Origin: DATAVB01 sp036267955
GTDB taxonomy: Bacteria; Actinomycetota; Actinomycetes; Mycobacteriales; QHCD01
Reading direction: 5' to 3'
DNA length: 64,000 nucleotides
NCBI GenBank assembly: GCA_036267955.1
Contig: DATAVB010000004.1
Location: 1-64,000 of the forward strand
Shown piece after piece: positions 35,396 through 43,094 of this stretch; the first letter of the stretch is position 1; the number at the start of each line of letters is the position of its first letter. A program made the position numbers and the translations under genes. Under the pieces are notes generated by a model. It had not been told where the DNA came from, did no database searches, and saw only the letters and a list, made by a program, of their open reading frames with translations.

Positions 35396-36418
35396 TCAGG
35401 GTCGCAACGGCCAGCTGTACGGGCCATCCGGCGCATCCAGCCAGACCGACTGACGGTCCGGATCGATGGAGGCCGACACCCCCAGCCGGGTCCGCACCGG
35501 ATGACCGAACCGATCCCAGGCCGCCAGCGCCGCCACCACCGCGTCCCAGATCGCCCGGTCGCCCCGCTGCTGCACCGGCCAGCGACCGCGCTCGTCCCGC
35601 CGCCCGACCCGCGCCTCCGCCTCCGCGGTCCGGACCACGACGCTGTGCCGCCCGCGCCGCACGCGCAGCCCCGTCAGGTGCAACTCCAACCAGAGCTGCA
35701 GCTCTGGGTCGGCGGTCGACAACCGAGCCGGATCGAGCACGGTCGTGCCGTGCCGGACCGGCCGCAGATCTGCGGAATCCGGGCGCTCTCCCAGGCCGAG
35801 CGGATCCTCGATCCGCTGCCGCAGCGGCATGAACAGCGCGGCCGCCGGGTCAAACCGGCCAGTCACCTCATCCGGCGCCGTCTTGTCCAACACGAGCAGC
35901 CCGCCGCCAGCGAACGGGGCCACGATGCGGCCACCGTCGGCGACCTGGCGCACCCAGGCCGGCGGCACGGCGCCGACCGCGCAGGTCGCCAGAATGCGGT
36001 CGTACGGGGCCCGCTCCGGCCAGCCGAGCGCACCGTCGGCCGGCCGGACCGTCGGGCGGTAGCCGAGCTCGGCAAGTCGCCGGTCAGCGAGCGCGGTCAG
36101 CTCCGGATCCAGATCCACCGACGTCACCCGGTGGTCGCCGAGTCGATAGCACAGCAGGGCCGCGTTGTAACCGGTCCCGGTGCCGATCTCGAGCACGGAC
36201 ATCCCAGCCGTGGCGGCGAGCCGGTCGAGCATCACGGCCATGATCGCCGGCTGGCTCGAGGACGACGTCGGCAGCTCCGGCCCGGCGGCCCCGGCCGGAC
36301 GGCAGGCGGTCAGCAGCACCTCATCGGCGTAGACCCCGTCCAGCCAACGGTCCCCGTCCCGCTCGGTGACCTCCGCCTCGCCCCGGAGAAACCGGCGCAC
36401 GAAGTGGTGCCGCGGCAC
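35396..36418 (-). CDS. PCMT-like methyltransferase with C-terminal extension
   Basis: This SAM-dependent methyltransferase of the protein-L-isoaspartate O-methyltransferase class has VPRHHFV at the start and SSSSQPAIMAVMLDRL. SAM motif I VLEIGTGTGYNAAL and YDRILATCAVGAVPP follow. After about residue 190 there is a further domain of roughly 150 residues, as in actinobacterial PCMT relatives tied to peptide modification. The GTG at 36418 is a conservative start. The frame stays open upstream and encodes a family-like N-terminus (SWEDRARRLAAGLAARG); a CTG at 36514 with AAAGG before it could be the true start, since no ATG/GTG/TTG is found there. Confidence 0.82.
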   Translation of the reverse strand: MPRHHFVRRFLRGEAEVTERDGDRWLDGVYADEVLLTACRPAGAAGPELPTSSSSQPAIMAVMLDRLAATAGMSVLEIGTGTGYNAALLCYRLGDHRVTSVDLDPELTALADRRLAELGYRPTVRPADGALGWPERAPYDRILATCAVGAVPPAWVRQVADGGRIVAPFAGGGLLVLDKTAPDEVTGRFDPAAALFMPLRQRIEDPLGLGERPDSADLRPVRHGTTVLDPARLSTADPELQLWLELHLTGLRVRRGRHSVVVRTAEAEARVGRRDERGRWPVQQRGDRAIWDAVVAALAAWDRFGHPVRTRLGVSASIDPDRQSVWLDAPDGPYSWPLRP

Positions 36419-36641
36419 GGCCGCGAACGCCTCCAGCCAGGCCGGGTCGGCGCATTCGCCGCGCGCGGCCAGCCCGGCGGCGAGTCGGCGGGCTCGGTCC
36501 TCCCAGCTGTCCAGATGACCTTTCGTACGACACCTCCCGTACGAGGAAAACGAGTGTTGCCCTCATCCTGCCCGGCCGGGCGACCGGTTACCCCTTGCCG
36601 CCGGTAGCCTGGACTGATCCGGCGCCACGTGGGAGCTAGTC

Positions 36642-37313
36642 ATGCGCAAGTACGTCATCATGGGGATCCAGGGCAGCGGGAAGGGCACCCAGGCCAAGCT
36701 CCTGGCCGAGGACCTCGACCTCGAGCACATCAGCGTCGGCGACATCTTCCGGTGGAACGTTCAGCACCACACCAAACTCGGCGCGCAGGTGCGCCGCATC
36801 GTCTCCAGCGGCCGGCTCGTCGGCGACGACCTGGCCGAGTCGGTGGTCCGGCAGCGCCTGGCCGACCACGACTGGAACTACGGGTTCATCATCGACGGAT
36901 TCCCGCGCAGCGCCCGGCAGGCCGAGTTCTTCCTGGAGAGTTACGACATCGACGGAGTGATCAACCTCGAGCTGCCCGATGAGGAGGTGCAGCGGCGGGT
37001 GCTGGCCCGCCGGCTGTGCACGAAATGTGGGCTCGACTACAACCTGATCGCCCACCGGCCCCAGATCCCGGATGTCTGCGACGCGTGCGGCGGCCGGCTG
37101 GCCGCCCGGGAGGACGACAATCCCGAGTCGCTGTCGGTGCGCCTGGCCGAATACCACCGGCAGACCAAACCGCTCATCGAGCTCTTTCAGCGCAAAGAGT
37201 GCGTCGCGACCGTCGACGCGACCTTCCCGGTCCTGCAGGTCCAGTCGCTGATCCGGGAGAATCTCTCGCTGCCGTCGATCACCCGAGTTCCAGTGACCCG
37301 CGTTGCCGGCTGA
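36642..37313 (+). CDS. Adenylate kinase-family nucleoside monophosphate kinase
   Basis: This 223-residue P-loop kinase has Walker A GIQGSGKGTQAKLL, HISVGDIFRW, FIIDGFPRSARQAEF and a zinc-type LID with two Cys pairs (CTKCGLDYN and CDACGG). The LID is the long form. It should transfer phosphate between ATP and AMP or a related nucleotide. It lies outside the usual secY-adk-map context and its first motif has Ile-Gln where typical enzymes have Ala/Pro, so it is probably a second, non-housekeeping kinase. Confidence 0.88.
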   Translation: MRKYVIMGIQGSGKGTQAKLLAEDLDLEHISVGDIFRWNVQHHTKLGAQVRRIVSSGRLVGDDLAESVVRQRLADHDWNYGFIIDGFPRSARQAEFFLESYDIDGVINLELPDEEVQRRVLARRLCTKCGLDYNLIAHRPQIPDVCDACGGRLAAREDDNPESLSVRLAEYHRQTKPLIELFQRKECVATVDATFPVLQVQSLIRENLSLPSITRVPVTRVAG

Positions 37314-37351
37314 GCCGCTCGACCCGGCCGAACGCGACGATCGGCGGCAGG

Positions 37352-37882
37352 TCAGCCGTCACGCTCGCCGAGCTCCCACTCGGCCAGTTCCCGGCGGCCC
37401 ACGGCCCGCCAGCGCAGTGGCAGCGCCAACCAGAAGGTGCCGCAGACCAGGCCCACGCAGACGGTGATGACGGCCGCCGGCCCGGGCCCGGCGACGACAT
37501 CGACGATCAACAGCACGGCGCCGAGAATCGACACCATAAGAAAGGCCAGCCCACCCATCGCCAGCCGGCTGGTCCAGGTCACCAGTTCCAGTTTCAGTCG
37601 CCGGCGGAAGACGATGCGGTGGATCGCCACCGGGGCGATCAGCAGGGTGGCCGCGATAGCGGCAGCCACCAGGGTGCCCAGATAAATGTCCAGCTGCACA
37701 TCGGTCAGCGTCGCGAAGCGCTGCTGGAAGGCGATGCTGAGCAGGAACGCGAAGAGAATCTGCACGCCGGTCTCCGCGACGCGCAACTCCTGCAGTAGCT
37801 CGCCGAAGTTGCGGTCGAGCGTCTGCGCCTCGCTCTCGTCGCGTTCGTACCAGCGGCTGAGGCCGGACTCAGATGGGCTCAT
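37352..37882 (-). CDS. DUF6328 family membrane protein
   Basis: The 176-residue protein has four predicted helices, around 40-58, 66-84, 105-125 and 131-152. They follow an acidic cytoplasmic N-terminus with LDRNFGELLQELRVAETGVQ, the family hallmark. Loop FRRRLKLELVT is positively charged. Function is unknown. It sits 25 bases upstream of the DUF4091 stop on the same strand but its start is far from other genes of that strand, so it may be monocistronic. Confidence 0.78.
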   Translation of the reverse strand: MSPSESGLSRWYERDESEAQTLDRNFGELLQELRVAETGVQILFAFLLSIAFQQRFATLTDVQLDIYLGTLVAAAIAATLLIAPVAIHRIVFRRRLKLELVTWTSRLAMGGLAFLMVSILGAVLLIVDVVAGPGPAAVITVCVGLVCGTFWLALPLRWRAVGRRELAEWELGERDG

Positions 37883-37907
37883 GACGCATTCCTACCCGGC
37901 CCGCCGG

Positions 37908-39584
37908 TTACCGGCTCACGATGCGGCGGTTGATTTCCGCACGGACGCGACGGTAGTGATTCGGGTCGTAGCTGAACCGGTCGAAGGCCAGCCGCCCACC
38001 CGCGCCGTCGGTGTCGATGAGTTCCAGCACCGCGTCCCGGCCGGCCTGGTCGCGCAACGCCTGCATGGCGCGGTGATCGGCCATCGTGGCGGCCAGGACC
38101 TTGAATCTGATCGAGGCCAGCGGCTGCCCGTCCTCCCCCGGATAGACGATGAACGAATCACCGGCCGGGAACGCACCACCGGCGCAGGTGTCCCGGAACG
38201 GATCGATCGGATTGATCGACAGGTACGAGTTGTAGAAGTTGAATCCCCAGTGCAGGAAGCCTTTCACGTCGAACGCGAACAGCTGATGACCCAGCACCCG
38301 GCTGCGCGCGGACGGCAGCGTGATGAACCGGTTGGCGACGTCCCGGTTCTGGCTGACGCAGTAATAGACCCACAGGTCGCTCACCTCGGCCGCCAGGAAC
38401 GGCTTGACGGCGTCCGTGGCGACCACCGGCACCGGGACGATGCCGGACCGGTAGTAGTCAAAGTCGCTCAGCGCGTCGACGATGGTGCAATCGGTCAACA
38501 GATCCAGCACGACCTCCCGGGCCGCCCGGTAGCTGCCCAAAGCCGCCGTGCCGTGCGGCTCGTCTGAAATGTGATAGATGACGCCGCCCGACCAGTGTTC
38601 GGCCAGCACCTCGCGCAGCCGCGGCACCAACTGCTCCAACAACTCGCGATAGGACGGGTCGGTCGCCGCAACGTCCCAGCCGAACTTCCGGACCAGCACG
38701 CCGTCCTGTTGGACATAGATCGCCGGCGTCTGCTGCGCGCCCCACTGGGTGAAGAAATGCGCGATCTCCACGGTCGCCAGGTCGTGTCTGGCACACAGCT
38801 CCAGCCAGCGCCGGAGCTTCGCGAAATCGAACGTATAACTGCCGTTGGCGTACTCGATGTCGATCAGCTGTACCGGCTGCCGGGTGTTGCCGACCTTGGT
38901 GTCCAGCGGTGGCGTCCAGGTCGGGGTGAGCAGTGAGGTGGCGCCCATCTCGGCCGCCTTCGCCATGAAGGCGTCGATCAGCTCCCAGTGCCGGTCGCTG
39001 AAGACCGGCACCTCGTAGTACGTCGAGAGCGCGTCGCAGTGGAACCAGTGGGTGTTGACGATGTCGAGCTTCGGCAGCTCGCGGGCCAGCACCTCGAACT
39101 CGACCGTGTCCTCGAAGAACATCTGGCTGCCGTCGCCCGAGGTGGCGCGGATGGTGACCTCGTGCCGGCCGGCATCGGCGGCGTCATCGACGCGGAGATC
39201 GATCCAGACCGCGCGCCAGGATCCGAACAACGGCTGGACCAGCCCATCGACGACCGGGCGCAGCAGGTCGGGATACAGACCGGCGATGTCCCGGTCGTAG
39301 CCGTCGTCGTGCCCGGGAAAGGCCGGCATCGAACACGGCACCAGCTCGACGTCGTAGAGGCTGGTGAAGCGGGCCGAGTCGCCGGTCAGCTCGAACCTGA
39401 TGCGGCCCGGATCCCGGTAGCTGCCGTCGGCCGGCGGCCGGAAGGCAACCTGGACCGACGCCATCTCACCGAGAAAGACGCTGTACGGAATGGTCCGGTC
39501 GAGCGGCCGTGGATCACCGTCCACATAGACCTTCTCCAGCGAATCGGTGGTGACGAACGACCATCCCGTCGGCGTCGCGCTCAT
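37908..39584 (-). CDS. DUF4091 glycoside-hydrolase-like protein
   Basis: The 558-residue protein has an N-terminal beta-sandwich (about 1-165) followed by a TIM-barrel-like domain with the DUF4091 block. Motifs are LDIVNTHWFHCDALSTYYEVP, GVIYHISDEPHG and ALSDFDYYRSG, then LHWGFNFYNSYLSINPIDPF. The Asp-Glu in SDEP is a candidate catalytic pair. The family sits in the glycosidase clan but its substrate is undefined. No signal peptide is seen, so it acts inside the cell. Its ATG overlaps the upstream acetyl-esterase stop (ATGA). Confidence 0.82.
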   Translation of the reverse strand: MSATPTGWSFVTTDSLEKVYVDGDPRPLDRTIPYSVFLGEMASVQVAFRPPADGSYRDPGRIRFELTGDSARFTSLYDVELVPCSMPAFPGHDDGYDRDIAGLYPDLLRPVVDGLVQPLFGSWRAVWIDLRVDDAADAGRHEVTIRATSGDGSQMFFEDTVEFEVLARELPKLDIVNTHWFHCDALSTYYEVPVFSDRHWELIDAFMAKAAEMGATSLLTPTWTPPLDTKVGNTRQPVQLIDIEYANGSYTFDFAKLRRWLELCARHDLATVEIAHFFTQWGAQQTPAIYVQQDGVLVRKFGWDVAATDPSYRELLEQLVPRLREVLAEHWSGGVIYHISDEPHGTAALGSYRAAREVVLDLLTDCTIVDALSDFDYYRSGIVPVPVVATDAVKPFLAAEVSDLWVYYCVSQNRDVANRFITLPSARSRVLGHQLFAFDVKGFLHWGFNFYNSYLSINPIDPFRDTCAGGAFPAGDSFIVYPGEDGQPLASIRFKVLAATMADHRAMQALRDQAGRDAVLELIDTDGAGGRLAFDRFSYDPNHYRRVRAEINRRIVSR

Positions 39585-40558
39585 AGTGATTCCTTCTCCC
39601 CCATCGGTGTTGTCGGCTCGGCCGTCCACTGTAGAAACCTGCGCTGGGCGGCGGACAGTGCACGCTCCTCCGCCGCCATTCCCGGATAGGTGCAATGCGC
39701 GGCGCTCAGTACGAAGAGTTCTTTCACCGCGGGTGCCGCGTTGTAGACGGCGAACTGGCCGGGCGGTGGCACCGCAGGATCGGACAGAGCGGCGGCCACA
39801 TGGGTCGGCACCCGCAGGTAGGTAGCGGCGGACGCGGCGTCGAAATACGGCAGTACGCCGAGCACCGACGGGTCGCGCTGCGCGCGCAGTCGCACCGCCT
39901 CGCCACTGCCCACGCACGGCATCGTCAGGCGTAAGGGATGCTGCCCGAAGCTCGGCACGATGAGGCAGGCGGCGGCAATCCGGTCGTCCCAGGGCACGGC
40001 CAGCGCCCCGACGCCACCGCCGAAACTGCCGCCCACATAGTCGATCCGGCCCGCCGCTTCCGGCACCAGACTCAGCAGGGCGGTGACCGCGCACCACAGA
40101 TCGGCGGCGCATCCGCCGTGCACGTAGGTGTCCCGGGCGCCGATGCCGTGCAGCACATGCCGATCGGCGGTGTCGGGGATATCGGGCTGCCGGCTGCGAT
40201 CCGGCATTCCGCGGGCACAGAAATACAGTGCGGCAGCCCGGTCGGCCGGCACCTCGACATCGGGTCGATCCCGGCCGCCGTAGCCGTGTCCGACCACGAC
40301 GCCCCGCTCCACCGCACCGTCCAGCGGCATCGTCAACCAGCCGCCGATGCGCACCCCGTCAACCGAAGTGAACGAGACGTCATACACCGCGTTGGACCCG
40401 ATCGACTGCTCAGCGGCGCGCATGCTCGGCGCCACGTCGACCGCGCGGGCCCGGGCGTACCGGCCCTGCCAGAAGGCCGCGAAATCGTCGGGTGGTGACG
40501 GCGCCGGCACTGCCAGCAACGCCGCCTCGTCGTACCCGTAGGTCGCGTCGGCGGTCAT
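39581..40558 (-). CDS. Acetyl xylan esterase / cephalosporin-C deacetylase family hydrolase (AXE1)
   Basis: This 325-residue alpha/beta hydrolase belongs to the AXE1 family. Features are an N-terminal FAAFWQGRYARA, VDGVRIGGWLTMP, GHGYGGRDRP and the nucleophile Ser in YVGGSFGGGVG. The late catalytic Asp is near LSDPAVPP and the His in SAAHCTYPG. It removes acetyl groups from sugars or oligosaccharides, probably in the cytoplasm as no signal is present. ATG 40558 is chosen; an ATG 7 codons upstream is also possible. It overlaps the DUF4091 gene, suggesting joint processing of an acetylated glycoside. Confidence 0.87.
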   Translation of the reverse strand: MTADATYGYDEAALLAVPAPSPPDDFAAFWQGRYARARAVDVAPSMRAAEQSIGSNAVYDVSFTSVDGVRIGGWLTMPLDGAVERGVVVGHGYGGRDRPDVEVPADRAAALYFCARGMPDRSRQPDIPDTADRHVLHGIGARDTYVHGGCAADLWCAVTALLSLVPEAAGRIDYVGGSFGGGVGALAVPWDDRIAAACLIVPSFGQHPLRLTMPCVGSGEAVRLRAQRDPSVLGVLPYFDAASAATYLRVPTHVAAALSDPAVPPPGQFAVYNAAPAVKELFVLSAAHCTYPGMAAEERALSAAQRRFLQWTAEPTTPMGEKESL

Positions 40559-40645
40559 CGCGCAAACGCTATCAGGCATGACGATCGGCCGCCGCTGGCC
40601 ACTAGGATCGGCGGTGCAGTTGACGCCGAGGTGAGGACATACAAG

Positions 40646-42241
40646 GTGAGCGGCACCGTGCTCGAGGTGACCCGCGACATTCTGCGGGCCGTCGGGATGA
40701 CCACCATATTCGGTAATCCGGGCTCGACCGAGTTACCTTTCCTGGCCGACTTTCCGGCGGATTTCCGTTATGTGCTGGCGCTGCAGGAGTCCTGCGCGGT
40801 GGCGATGGCTGACGCCTATGCACAGTTCACCGGCAATGCCGCACTGGTCAATCTGCATTCGGCCGGCGGCGTCGGGCACGGGCTGGGGAATGTCGTGACG
40901 GCGCACCGCAACCACTCGCCACTCGTCATCGTCGCCGGTCAGCAGGTGCGGTCGCTGTTGCGCGGCGAACCGTACCTGGGAGCGCCGGACGCGACCTCGT
41001 TCCCGCGGCCGTACGTGAAGTGGGCCGCCGAGCCGGCTCTGGCGGCCGATGTGCCGGCCGCAATCGCCCGGGCCTACCTTGTCGCCACCACCGCGCCGTA
41101 CGGACCAACCTTCGTCTCCGTACCGGTGGACGACTGGAACGCCACTGCCGCCCCGGCCACCGCGCGGGCCAGAATTCCCGCCACAGCGCCGGATCCGGGC
41201 ACCTTGAACGAACTCGCCGACGCTTTGCACGCAGCGATGTCGCCGGCCTTCGTCGTCGGACCGGCCGTTGATGCGAGCGGTGCCGCCGGTGACGTGGTGA
41301 CGCTGGCCGAGCGGACCGGCGCGGTGGTGTGGGCCAGCCCGATGTCCCACCGGTGCTCGTTCCCGGAAGGTCATTCGCGGTTCGCCGGGTTCCTGCCGCC
41401 GGCACGGGAACAACTCACCGCCGCGCTCTCCCGGCACGACCTCGTGGTCGTGCTTGGCGCACCGGTATTCACCTATCACGTCGGGACCGCGCAACAGGGC
41501 GGGTCCCTGCCGACCCTCTATGTGGTGAACGACGACGAGCAGGCCCTCGCCTGGGCCGAGAATGGAACCGCGATCCGCGCGGACGTGCGGATCGCGGTAC
41601 GGCAATTGCTTCCATTGGCCCGCTCCGTGGACCGGCCCGGACCGCCGCCCCGGACCATGCCGGCGGCTCCAACGGCGACCACGCCCATGTCCGGTGCGTA
41701 CGTGTATTCGACGGTCGCGCAGGTGCTTCCGGCCGACGCAGTGGTGGTTGAGGAGGCGCCGAGTCACCGCAATGACCTGCACACCTACCTGCCGATCGCC
41801 CGCTCTGGTGGCTTCCTCACCATGGCGACCGGCGTGCTCGGCTTCGGGTTGCCCGCGGCCGTAGGCGTCGCCCTGGCCCAACCGGACCGGCCGGTACTGG
41901 CGGTTCTGGGCGATGGATCCGCGATGTACGGCATCCAGGGACTGTGGACCGCGGTGCGGGAGAACGCCCGGGTCACCTTCGTCATCCTCGACAACGGCGG
42001 CTACGGCGCGTTGGTCGCGCTCGGGCGGGCCAGCGGTATCGAGAAATTCCCCGGCGCCGACCTCGGCGGGATCGACTTCTGCGCGCTGGCCCGCGGCATG
42101 GGCTGCCCGGCGCGGCTCGTCGAATCCCCCGCTGACCTGACGCCTGCTCTGCACGAGGCGTTGGCCACGGACGGCCCCGTGCTGCTGCATGTCGTGGTAG
42201 ACGCGGACGTCGCTCCGCTGTACGACTCGACAACACCCTGA
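40646..42241 (+). CDS. ThDP-dependent decarboxylase, benzoylformate decarboxylase-like
   Basis: This 531-residue three-domain thiamine-diphosphate enzyme keeps the ordered landmarks of benzoylformate decarboxylase. Ser26 is in FGNPGSTELPF, Glu47 in LQESCAVAM, His70 in LHSAGGVGHG, a later His in FTYHVG, and the Mg2+-binding GDGSAMYGIQGLW. GTG 40646 is chosen because it reproduces the numbering of the Pseudomonas enzyme exactly and has GAGGA 8 bases upstream. It should decarboxylate an aromatic 2-keto acid to an aldehyde; related oxo-acid lyases remain possible. No mandelate pathway partners are adjacent. Confidence 0.88.
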   Translation: MSGTVLEVTRDILRAVGMTTIFGNPGSTELPFLADFPADFRYVLALQESCAVAMADAYAQFTGNAALVNLHSAGGVGHGLGNVVTAHRNHSPLVIVAGQQVRSLLRGEPYLGAPDATSFPRPYVKWAAEPALAADVPAAIARAYLVATTAPYGPTFVSVPVDDWNATAAPATARARIPATAPDPGTLNELADALHAAMSPAFVVGPAVDASGAAGDVVTLAERTGAVVWASPMSHRCSFPEGHSRFAGFLPPAREQLTAALSRHDLVVVLGAPVFTYHVGTAQQGGSLPTLYVVNDDEQALAWAENGTAIRADVRIAVRQLLPLARSVDRPGPPPRTMPAAPTATTPMSGAYVYSTVAQVLPADAVVVEEAPSHRNDLHTYLPIARSGGFLTMATGVLGFGLPAAVGVALAQPDRPVLAVLGDGSAMYGIQGLWTAVRENARVTFVILDNGGYGALVALGRASGIEKFPGADLGGIDFCALARGMGCPARLVESPADLTPALHEALATDGPVLLHVVVDADVAPLYDSTTP

Positions 42242-42276
42242 CCCGCCGCCGGACCCAGCTCGCCCACCTCAACCCT

Positions 42277-42311
42277 TCCACGCCAACTTCACGCCAATTT
42301 CACGCCAATTT
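42277..42311 (+). repeat. Three short tandem repeats of TTCACGCCAAT
   Basis: About three copies of an 11-base unit (TTCCACGCCAAC, TTCACGCCAAT, TTCACGCCAAT) run directly into the 57-bp inverted repeat that begins at 42312. They follow the decarboxylase stop by 35 bases. Confidence 0.6.
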
Positions 42312-42368
42312 CCATGATCGTGATCGGTTTCTGGTGGCTATAGCCCCAACCACCGATCATGATCATGA
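42312..42368 (+). repeat. 57-bp dispersed inverted repeat, copy 2
   Basis: Arms at 42312-42327 and 42353-42368 (near-complementary, one GT-for-AT change) enclose a centre with GGCTATAGCCCC. It has the same length, arm sequence and TATAGCCCCAA core as the minus-strand copy at 6837-6893. It again sits just after a stop codon in the same sense as the gene it follows. Confidence 0.75.
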
Positions 42369-42432
42369 AATGTCGGCACCGTCGGTTGGCCGCTGCCGAG
42401 AAATCCCGAGCGTCGAACCCGTCTCATGAGCT

Positions 42433-42483
42433 ATAGTCCGGGCGGACCATTTTGCGGGGACTATGACGGCGGACTATGACGGC
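42433..42483. promoter_or_regulatory. Candidate PadR operator: inverted and direct GGACTAT repeats
   Basis: ATAGTCC at 42433-42439 is inverted relative to GGACTAT at 42458, and the 13-base unit GGACTATGACGGC is directly repeated at 42458-42470 and 42471-42483. The set ends 8 bases before the padR-type start. It is well placed for autoregulation of the padR-MFS operon. Confidence 0.5.
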
Positions 42484-42491
42484 GGGGAGAC

Positions 42492-43094
42492 ATGCAACCG
42501 AGAATCACGCCGCTCGCGCTCGCCGTGCTGCGGATGCTGCATGCCGAGCCGATGCATCCGTACGAAATGCAGCAGCGGATCCGGGACTGGGGCATCAACG
42601 AGGTCATCAAGGCGACCCACGGCGCGCTCTACCACACGGTCGACCGGCTGACCGAGTGTGAGCTGATCGAGCCGGTGGAGACGCTCCGCGCCGGCCGGCG
42701 GCCCGAACGGACCGTCTATGCCATCACCGAGGCCGGCCGGGAAATGGGCCGCGGAAAACTCATCGACATGCTGTCCAGTGTCGACCGCGAATACCCGGTG
42801 TTCCGAGCCGCGCTGGCATTCCTGAGCCTGCTCTCCCCTGAGGAGGCCGCGATCCGGCTTGGCATGCGCGCGGTCCATCTGCAGGCCTCGCTGGCCGGCG
42901 CGGAGACGGCGTACGACGCATTGATCAAAAAAGGGATACCGCGCATACAACTTATCGAATTCGACCACGCCAGGGCGCAAACCCGGGCCGAACTGGACGT
43001 TGTGCAATCCATCATCGACGATGTTGAGTCTGGCCGGCTGACCTGGACACCCGCCAGTCACGCCCCAGCGGATAGGAAGGCCGACCATGAATAG
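42492..43094 (+). CDS. PadR-family transcriptional regulator
   Basis: The 200-residue protein has a winged helix in residues 1-85 (TPLALAVLRMLHAEPMHPYE, GALYHTVDRLTECELIEPV, RTVYAITEAG). A C-terminal helical dimerisation domain of about 90 residues follows, as in PadR subfamily 2 (long type). It overlaps the MFS exporter gene by 8 bases and should repress that pump until a toxic ligand is sensed. Repeats that look like its operator lie directly upstream. Confidence 0.9.
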   Translation: MQPRITPLALAVLRMLHAEPMHPYEMQQRIRDWGINEVIKATHGALYHTVDRLTECELIEPVETLRAGRRPERTVYAITEAGREMGRGKLIDMLSSVDREYPVFRAALAFLSLLSPEEAAIRLGMRAVHLQASLAGAETAYDALIKKGIPRIQLIEFDHARAQTRAELDVVQSIIDDVESGRLTWTPASHAPADRKADHE

